Assembly: GCF_900099965.1 (NCBI RefSeq)
Contig: NZ_FNDJ01000006.1
Location: forward strand, 124,001 to 188,000
Origin: Nonomuraea jiangxiensis
Lineage (GTDB): Bacteria > Actinomycetota > Actinomycetes > Streptosporangiales > Streptosporangiaceae
Length of the DNA: 64,000 nt
Direction of reading: 5' to 3'
In this document: piece after piece, positions 59,283-64,000 of the stretch
Position numbering within the stretch: the stretch's first letter is position 1
Layout of the letters: every line of letters starts with the position of its first letter
Translations under genes and position numbers: made by a program
The notes under the pieces: model-generated
Told to the model about the DNA's origin: nothing
Databases searched by the model: none
The model's input: only the letters and a program-made list of their open reading frames with translations

Positions 59283-59608
59283 TCACACCCTCGAACCCGC
59301 TCCGGCGTGCGGGAGCCAGCCGCTCTCCTCCGCCCAGGACGCGGCGATCGCGATCAGGAGATCGACGACGGGATCCTTCACGTCGGTATAGGTGGCGACA
59401 TCGGGGACCGCGTGCGCGAGCACGTTCTTGAACCGGACGTAGGCCGGCACCGCCTCCTGCTGCGCGCAGAACCAGTCCCGGAACAGCCCCCGCTCGGCCA
59501 GGACCCGGTCGAAGACGTCCGTTCGTCGCAGAGGCTCGATCCTCGCGCCCGCCAGGCGTCGTCGTGATCGACCACGACGGGACGCACGGGGTTCGTGTCA
59601 TGCGCCAT
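59283..59608 (-). pseudogene. Frameshifted uncharacterised gene
   Basis: From ATG 59608 the frame reads MAHDTNPVRPVVVDHDDAWRA, then loses sense near 59520. The adjacent frame then reads RRTDVFDRVLAERGLFRDWF, AVPAYVRFKNVLAHAVPD, VVDLLIAIAASWAEESGWL and ends at TGA 59283-59285. Both parts look like real helical protein; together they would make about 108 residues of no known family. A -1/+2 shift joins them, so this is a decayed gene, a sequencing error or (less likely) recoding. Confidence 0.55.
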
Positions 59609-59913
59609 TCGATGGAGTGTAGGAAACCGGGACCAGCAGGAACATTCAATAATTCTTCCCAGCATCCACATCACTCCGCACGCGACACCCGGCGGCCAAA
59701 CACCTGATCGCCTTCCCGCCGCTGCCTAATAGTCCACGACCGCAATCCCGCGGCCCCCGCCGCAGGATGTCCCGGCACAACTGGATTTCGGAACTCCGGG
59801 CGGCTCCACGGGCGCGCCGATTTTCGCGCGACCCCCACGATTACTTACCGTTGGCGGAGATTACGCGGTGCTATCGTCGGTGAATCAAGTCACGGAATGA
59901 AGGGGGGGACGCG

Positions 59914-60312
59914 TTGAGAGCATTCGTACGAATTGCGGTGATCATTCTGCTCGGCTGCGGCGCACTGCTGACCGCGAACAGCGCATCGGCAGTGGCAGAG
60001 CCCGAAGAGGGAGGCTCCCTGCTCTACCGGATGACAGGAGCGGACCTCGGCACCCTGATCGAGGCCCTGCCCAGCGTTTTCTGCGGCAACCGCCTGATCA
60101 GCTACAACTCCCCGACGCTCAATTCGCCCACGAAGTGCGTCAACGGCCCGGAGAACAGCGGAAACTCAACCAACAGCGGGAATTACCATAATGAAGGAAA
60201 CGCGATCAACAGCGGTAACTTCTCCAACACCAACGGCTCCACCGGCAGCGGCAACACCACGAACGGCGGAAACACCGCCAACGGACCCCAGACCGTTGAG
60301 TCAGGCTGGTGA
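59914..60312 (+). CDS. Secreted Asn/Gly hexapeptide-repeat protein with chaplin-like Cys spacing
   Basis: A 132-residue exported protein. A signal peptide (RAFVRIAVIILLGCGALLTANSASA) is followed by about 60 residues containing CGNRLISYNSPTLNSPTKC, a C-x17-C pair starting CGN and followed by VN, the spacing I recall for chaplin domains. The rest is a hexapeptide repeat xxN(S/E/G)GN: STNSGN, YHNEGN, AINSGN, TTNGGN, ending TANGPQ. Such regular Asn/Gly repeats usually build a beta-solenoid or amyloid-like surface. TTG 59914 is preceded by AGGGGGGG. It is followed 6 bases later by a paralogue. Function unknown; a spore or hyphal surface role is a guess. Confidence 0.75.
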   Translation: MRAFVRIAVIILLGCGALLTANSASAVAEPEEGGSLLYRMTGADLGTLIEALPSVFCGNRLISYNSPTLNSPTKCVNGPENSGNSTNSGNYHNEGNAINSGNFSNTNGSTGSGNTTNGGNTANGPQTVESGW

Positions 60313-60318
60313 CCGGCG

Positions 60319-60633
60319 ATGACGGGCTTGACGCGGAAGGCCCTGCTGGCCGCGGCTCATCTCGGGTTGATGGTGACGGCGGTCGTACTGTCCACGCCGC
60401 TACTCGAACGCTCGGCCTCGGCCACGGCGGCGGTCGGGCACGACGCGTTCGCCGACCGGGGGAACCTGTGGAAAAGCGGTAACTATCGCGTCCGCGGGCG
60501 TCAGGTGAACAGCGGCAACTGGGACAACGCCAACGGCTCACTCAACAGCGACAACATCATCAACGGCGGCAACTACGCCAACGGACCGCAACACATCGTG
60601 GAGGCCCCGGGAATCTCCAAGATGGTGCGTTGA
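60319..60633 (+). CDS. Secreted Asn/Gly hexapeptide-repeat paralogue
   Basis: A 104-residue companion of the preceding gene. The N-terminus has Arg/Lys and a hydrophobic stretch (ALLAAAHLGLMVTAVVLSTPLL) with a likely signal-peptidase site near ASATA. The mature part repeats the same hexad: LWKSGN, QVNSGN, SLNSDN, IINGGN, ending YANGPQ like its neighbour. It lacks the Cys pair. The tail HIVEAPGISKMVR is not repetitive. Both proteins are probably made together and may co-assemble. The hairpin at 60651 ends the transcript. Confidence 0.72.
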   Translation: MTGLTRKALLAAAHLGLMVTAVVLSTPLLERSASATAAVGHDAFADRGNLWKSGNYRVRGRQVNSGNWDNANGSLNSDNIINGGNYANGPQHIVEAPGISKMVR

Positions 60634-60650
60634 CCGGCGGATGATCCGAT

Positions 60651-60677
60651 GGCCCCGATAACGGCGCCATCGGGGCC
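60651..60677 (+). terminator. Hairpin after the secreted repeat genes
   Basis: GGCCCCGAT and ATCGGGGCC form a perfect 9-pair stem with a 9-base loop, 18 bases after the stop codon. No U-tract. Between here and 60915 no gene was seen. Confidence 0.7.
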
Positions 60678-60916
60678 AGGGGCACTCGCCTGATGTGCGC
60701 ACTCCGAGTGACGGACCGGAGTTTCGGCAAGCGGCGAGTGAAACCGGCCGACCGGCGGCTGGAAACCCGGCGCTCGCTGAACGGGAGAGAGTTCGGCGAG
60801 CGTCCCCGTTGTGACGGCGCCGCCGGCCCACCCCCACAACAGAGAGCGGCGCTCAGGACGCAGGACCACCAAGGTCATCGCGAAAGCGTCGCGCAGAATG
60901 CTCCACCATCAGAAAA

Positions 60917-60945
60917 GCCCGGCTCCAAGATGACTTGGACCGGGC
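60917..60945 (-). terminator. Strong intrinsic terminator after tRNA-Thr
   Basis: GCCCGG(C/T)CCAAG arms (one mismatch) with a 4-base loop, flanked by AAAA on the left and TTTT on the right in the plus strand. It can terminate in both directions; it lies 21 bases after the tRNA-Thr 3' end. Confidence 0.88.
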
Positions 60946-60965
60946 GTTTTCCTGCTCACAGTGCG

Positions 60966-61038
60966 AGCCCCCAAACGGAATCGAACCGTTGACCTTCTCC
61001 TTACCATGGAGACGCTCTGCCGACTGAGCTATAGGGGC
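60966..61038 (-). tRNA. tRNA-Thr (GGT)
   Basis: Acceptor GCCCCTA pairs with TGGGGGC (one G-U), D-arm GCTCAGTCGGCAGAGC, anticodon arm TCTCC-ATGGTAA-GGAGA (anticodon GGT), T-arm AACGG-TTCGATT-CCGTT. CCA is not encoded. Same strand as tRNA-Met 2.2 kb away. Confidence 0.95.
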
Positions 61039-61077
61039 CTGTCCGGCGCTGCGGACAGGTGTAACCATACACGTGAG

Positions 61078-61308
61078 TCAGCGATGATGCGAACTCGTTC
61101 GGGCCTCCACAGCCGCTTCGGTCCTCCGCCGCACGGGCAACTCGATCACCTCACACAGGTCGGCCAGATCGACGTGTCCGGCCACCTCGGCCACAGACGT
61201 GCAGTCGGCGACCAACCACCCGTGCCGGCGCACCCGTAGCACCTGCCGCCCAGCTCGCATGACACCCACGACCTCGAAGCCGTCGAGTCCCACCCATCGC
61301 CTGTCCAT
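61078..61308 (-). CDS. Small uncharacterised protein
   Basis: A 76-residue frame starting MDRRWVGLDGFEVVGVMRAGRQ, then VRRHGWLVADCTSVAEVAGHVDLADLCEVIEL and a basic tail. The LDGFEVVGV stretch faintly recalls the N-terminus of ISL3-type transposases, but the rest does not continue as one. It could be an independent small actinobacterial protein. The ATG at 61308 is preferred to 61320. It lies upstream of tRNA-Thr on the same strand. Confidence 0.55.
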   Translation of the reverse strand: MDRRWVGLDGFEVVGVMRAGRQVLRVRRHGWLVADCTSVAEVAGHVDLADLCEVIELPVRRRTEAAVEARTSSHHR

Positions 61309-61434
61309 AGCGGCACACATTAGCCGCCGGGTCTCTCATTTTCCGTGGAGTCACACGCGTTACAGCCATACCAACTCGGCACCGGCCATCCCGGAAGCCG
61401 GCGCGGGAACGGTGCCGCGCCGGGTGCCCGTGGC

Positions 61435-61956
61435 TCAGTACCGGTAGAAGCCCGCAAAGTCCTTCCGCCCCCCGACGTGGTCGATGCGGACCACGGCCCC
61501 GGTGTAAGGAGCGTCCATCATCTTCCCCCCACCGAGATACACGCCCACATGGTGTGTCTTGATCGACTTGTCCGTGACGTGGCCGAAGAAGACCAGGTCC
61601 CCCGGCCGCCCCATGGCGACCCGCCGCAGCTCGCGTACCTGGTCGTCGGTGTTCCCCGGCCCCAGTACGTCGCTCCCGTGCGCCAGCGCGTAGACCCACC
61701 TGGCGAGCCCCGAACAGTCCAGCCCCCGGGTGACGGCCGCCGGGCACGGCCTGATCTTCCCCCGGTACCCCACGCACGTCCCCAGCGACGGTCCGGGGTC
61801 GGCCGCGTGTCCGCCTCCCCACGAGTACGCGACCCCGAGCCGCTGGATCTCGTAGGAGGCCCGGACGATCCGAGCCGGTACGTACCGGTCCAACGGCACG
61901 GAGGCGGTGGCGGCCAGCAGGAGCAGAGCCGCCACCACAGCCGACCGCCGCCTCAT
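61435..61956 (-). CDS. NlpC/P60 family cell-wall peptidase
   Basis: A 173-residue exported peptidase. A short signal or anchor (SAVVAALLLLAATASVPL) is followed by the NlpC/P60 domain: GVAYSWGGGH, catalytic Cys in GLDCSGLARWVYA, GDLVFFG, catalytic His in THHVGVYLGGGKMMDAP. Such enzymes cut D-Glu-diaminopimelate bonds in peptidoglycan stem peptides. An extra Cys pair (GTCVGYRGKIRPCP) sits before the active-site Cys. It lies directly after the GH25 gene on the same strand, so the two wall hydrolases are probably co-expressed. Confidence 0.9.
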   Translation of the reverse strand: MRRRSAVVAALLLLAATASVPLDRYVPARIVRASYEIQRLGVAYSWGGGHAADPGPSLGTCVGYRGKIRPCPAAVTRGLDCSGLARWVYALAHGSDVLGPGNTDDQVRELRRVAMGRPGDLVFFGHVTDKSIKTHHVGVYLGGGKMMDAPYTGAVVRIDHVGGRKDFAGFYRY

Positions 61957-61985
61957 CCCGCCCCCTTCGATAGAGCCCCGGGGAT

Positions 61986-63005
61986 TTATCCGGCTTTAAG
62001 GGTGAGCTTTATTGAGCCAACGGTGACGTTCATGCCAACTGTTCCCTTTACCTTGGCGTTCGTGGTGATGGTGAACGTCTTCTTCGCCCCCCGGGCCAGT
62101 TCCGAGAGCCTGCACGACACGGCCGTACCGCTGAACTTGCACCCCGGCGCCTTCACCACCCGGTGCCCGCCGAACGCCCGTCCCGACACCTTGACGTCGC
62201 GCACCGGATGCGGGCCGGTGTTCGACAGGGTCACGATGTAGGTCTTCCTGCTTTTGGCCGCCCCCGACACCGTCACCTCCGCCGGCGGGTTGGCCAGTTC
62301 GGCCAGCTGCGACTCCGTACCGTGGAACGCGTTGCCCCCACCGGCCAGCGGCCCCTTCTCCGCCGACTGCCAGAACGTGTACCGCGTCCAGCCCTTCGGC
62401 AGCTCGCCGGGATCGCCGCCCCACCGGGCCAGCCACAGCGGGTTGGCCTTGAACGCGCCGGAGTTGCCCGTGCACGTCTGCCACCAGCTCGTGGTGGTGT
62501 AGATGATCGCGCGCCGCCCGGTCGCGTCGTAGTACTTCTTCGTGAAGTCCTTGATCCAGGTGACCATGTCGGCCGTGGACAGGTCGTAACAGTTGTTCTT
62601 GCCGTTCCGGTCCTTGTACGGGTTGTCCTCGACATCGAGCACCCCCGGCAGCGTCAGGCCGTCGCTGACCCAGTTGCCGCCGTTCTGCAGGAAATAGTCG
62701 GCCTGCGCCGTCCCGTTGGATTCGTGTGGTTGCGCAAAGTGATAGGCGCCACGGACGAGCCCGGCCGCGGCGGCGCCGTCGTACTGGGCGTCGAAACTCG
62801 GGTTGCGATAGTTCGTGCCCTCGGTGGCGTGGACGAACGCGAACTTCCCACCGCCCGAGGACACACTTCCCCAGTCGACCTCGCCCGTCCAGTTGCTGAC
62901 GTCAACCCCGGTAACACCATCGGCCGCCTCGGCGGCCCCGGCCCCACTGACCCCGAGCATTGCAATTACTACAAATAACAGCGCACGTTTCACGCCGCAG
63001 ATCAT
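61986..63005 (-). CDS. GH25 muramidase with C-terminal immunoglobulin-like domain
   Basis: A 339-residue secreted lysozyme. The signal peptide (VKRALLFVVIAMLGVSGAGAAEA) precedes a GH25 domain with TGVDVSNWTGEVDW, FAFVHATEGTNYRNP, GAYHFAQP, the catalytic acidic pair in PGVLDVEDNPY and IYTTTSWWQTC. It cleaves MurNAc-GlcNAc bonds. The C-terminal 100 residues (VTVSGAAKSRKTYIVTLSNTGPHPVRDV) resemble a DUF11/CARDB-type beta domain for surface attachment. The ATG at 63005 overlaps the upstream kinase stop by 4 bases; GTG 62993 is an alternative. Confidence 0.9.
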   Translation of the reverse strand: MICGVKRALLFVVIAMLGVSGAGAAEAADGVTGVDVSNWTGEVDWGSVSSGGGKFAFVHATEGTNYRNPSFDAQYDGAAAAGLVRGAYHFAQPHESNGTAQADYFLQNGGNWVSDGLTLPGVLDVEDNPYKDRNGKNNCYDLSTADMVTWIKDFTKKYYDATGRRAIIYTTTSWWQTCTGNSGAFKANPLWLARWGGDPGELPKGWTRYTFWQSAEKGPLAGGGNAFHGTESQLAELANPPAEVTVSGAAKSRKTYIVTLSNTGPHPVRDVKVSGRAFGGHRVVKAPGCKFSGTAVSCRLSELARGAKKTFTITTNAKVKGTVGMNVTVGSIKLTLKAG

Positions 63006-63535
63006 CGCGGAGCACTACACAATTCCGCAAGTCGCGAAATATCAACGGATATAGACGTATCGACGCGGAACACCGCCCCCAACCCCAGCGGCCGCGCCCC
63101 CGCCACCCATTCCACCCATCGCTCATCACCGACCTCGGCGTCAAGGTGGATCGGGTGCCGTTCACGCCGCTCGTAGCGACTCCTGGCGAGGTCAGGCGGT
63201 ACGTCGCACCAGACCTCGCGCACCGCCGCCCCGGCGACGCCCGCCCGGTCGAGTCCGGCGAGCACCACCGGCCGCAACGGCGCCGGCCACAGGCTCTCCA
63301 GCACGGCGCCGCGCCCGCAGCTCGCCAGCAGCGTCCACAGGCTCTCGCTCGCGGCCGCCCCCAGCCGCCTGCTCCACTCCCGTTCGCCGACCCCGTCGGG
63401 CCTTTCGAGCATGTCGGCGAGGGTCTCCTTGAGATCGTCCTTGCTGAAGACCGGCAGTCCGAGCGCCCGCCCCAGCCCCCGCGCGAGGGTGGTCTTCCCT
63501 GCTCCCGGCAGCCCGTTCACGAGTACGCACAGCAT
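63002..63535 (-). CDS. P-loop kinase-like protein (AAA_33/zeta-like)
   Basis: A 177-residue small P-loop NTPase: Walker [21 protein letters not shown], then [15 protein letters not shown] (the DD/K of small-molecule and zeta-type kinases) and [21 protein letters not shown] (lid-like Arg cluster). Relatives phosphorylate small molecules, antibiotics, polynucleotides or UDP-GlcNAc. No antitoxin-like gene is adjacent, so a toxin role is not supported. The ATG at 63535 places the P-loop at residue 8; the frame open to 63652 adds unlikely sequence. It overlaps the GH25 gene by 4 bases. Confidence 0.8.
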   Translation of the reverse strand: MLCVLVNGLPGAGKTTLARGLGRALGLPVFSKDDLKETLADMLERPDGVGEREWSRRLGAAASESLWTLLASCGRGAVLESLWPAPLRPVVLAGLDRAGVAGAAVREVWCDVPPDLARSRYERRERHPIHLDAEVGDERWVEWVAGARPLGLGAVFRVDTSISVDISRLAELCSAPR

Positions 63536-63791
63536 GGCCACACATGCTGCCGCAGCCCGTACACGCCCGCATGGCGAAAAAAGTTTCCAGGTAACGGGAA
63601 AACCGCACCTCAGACCCCCAAAATCCGCCACCAAGGAGCCGCCGCCGAACACGTCGTTTCCGCAGGTCAGAGGCGTTTGTATACCTTACATTCACGTTTG
63701 CCAAACCGGGATCTCCCTGCACAAACTTGGTTCGATCCTCAATCGAGCCCCCGACCTGGGGTTTCTTCGCCATGCCCAGAGGAGACCGACC

Positions 63792-64000
63792 ATGATCCAT
63801 ACCCGGGGACTGACCCGAGTGTTCAAAGTCAAGAAGCAGTCCGTCGAAGCCGTGCGCGGCCTCGACCTCGATGTCGAAGCCGGCCAGCTCGTCGCCTTCC
63901 TGGGCCCGAACGGCGCCGGCAAGTCCACCACCTTGCGCATGCTCACGACGCTCCTGCCGCCCACCTCGGGCCAGGCCATGGTGGCGGGCCGCGACGTGGC
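63792..64000 (+). CDS. ABC transporter ATPase, DrrA/CcmA type (partial)
   Basis: Starts [21 protein letters not shown] and contains Walker [11 protein letters not shown] before the window ends at codon 69. The pattern [24 protein letters not shown] and [11 protein letters not shown] matches daunorubicin-resistance-type exporters, whose permease normally follows. GGAGACCGACC precedes the ATG. An AT-rich stretch (TTTGTATACCTTACATTC, 63675-63692) upstream is the likely promoter. Confidence 0.88.
   Translation, partial: MIHTRGLTRVFKVKKQSVEAVRGLDLDVEAGQLVAFLGPNGAGKSTTLRMLTTLLPPTSGQAMVAGRDV

Larger units (their letters stand above)
58947..61038. mobile_element. Putative decayed element integrated in tRNA-Thr
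   Basis: Intact tRNA-Thr at one end and a 3'-half copy, in the same orientation, at the other end are the expected attL/attR geometry for integration at a tRNA 3' end. Inside are a frameshifted gene, a minisatellite and two secreted repeat proteins. No integrase or relaxase remains, so the element is either decayed or mis-inferred. Confidence 0.35.

Noticed and set aside
61078..61308. ISL3-type transposase fragment
   Set aside because: Only a short LDGFEVVGV resemblance; no zinc motif, no DDE residues and no terminal inverted repeats were seen.
63002..63535. Toxin-antitoxin system with a zeta-like kinase
   Set aside because: No epsilon-type antitoxin or small partner gene adjoins; neighbours are wall hydrolases, so only a generic P-loop kinase is supported.

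Overview
High-GC, gene-dense DNA from an actinobacterium. A mycothiol synthase (MshD-like), a mycothiol-dependent maleylpyruvate-isomerase-fold protein, a pair of MaoC dehydratases (HadA/HadB-like) beside rpmG and murB, an LAL-type LuxR regulator and many MFS pumps point to a soil actinomycete. By overall style I lean to Streptosporangiaceae (Nonomuraea-like); that is inference. No CRISPR array, intact transposase or rRNA was seen.

Layout. 1-7300: tail of an upstream gene, repetitive G-rich DNA, a DUF47/Pit phosphate pair, MshD, a secreted 5'-nucleotidase, a MazG-like NTP pyrophosphohydrolase and an MFS pump. 7500-11400: NCS1 permease, a membrane sensor-like protein with no kinase, and an alkylsulfatase-family protein with an altered metal site. 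11500-18000: HAD phosphatase, second-type PRPP synthetase, SDR, nucleotidyltransferase, DinB/MDMPI protein, TetR with a divergent FAD monooxygenase, orphan response regulator. 18000-23750: five-gene peptide/nickel-type ABC importer operon. 24000-27000: DJ-1/PfpI protein, amino-acid permease, LipB. 27389-33525: the most unusual region, a catalase-like domain fused to an alpha-dioxygenase-like haem peroxidase, followed by a nitroreductase-like protein and a ThDP enzyme; I read it as a candidate oxylipin or fatty-acid alpha-oxidation cassette. 33586-47136: PspC, AraC/HAD divergent from an NmrA-like reductase, UppP, MFS/ArsR pair, HrpB helicase, amidase, MFS/XRE, BBE-type oxidase. 47307-50697: deoC with a full-length and a truncated aldehyde dehydrogenase and a small coupled ORF. 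50927-54040: small ORF and a LAL regulator. 54051-58799: Mn2+ (yybP-ykoY-like) riboswitch with a TMEM165/GDT1 exporter, then murB, a glycosyltransferase-like protein, hadB, hadA, rpmG and tRNA-Met. 58947-61038: probable tRNA-Thr integration footprint carrying two secreted hexapeptide-repeat proteins and a frameshifted gene. 61078-64000: small protein, NlpC/P60 peptidase, GH25 muramidase, P-loop kinase, start of a DrrA-like ABC gene.

Genes that work together: DUF47+Pit (phosphate uptake); deoC+ALDHs (deoxyribose-5-phosphate to acetaldehyde to acetate); murB, UppP, NlpC/P60 and GH25 (cell wall); riboswitch+GDT1 (Mn2+ efflux); and, as hypothesis, the catalase/alpha-DOX fusion + flavoenzyme + ThDP enzyme.
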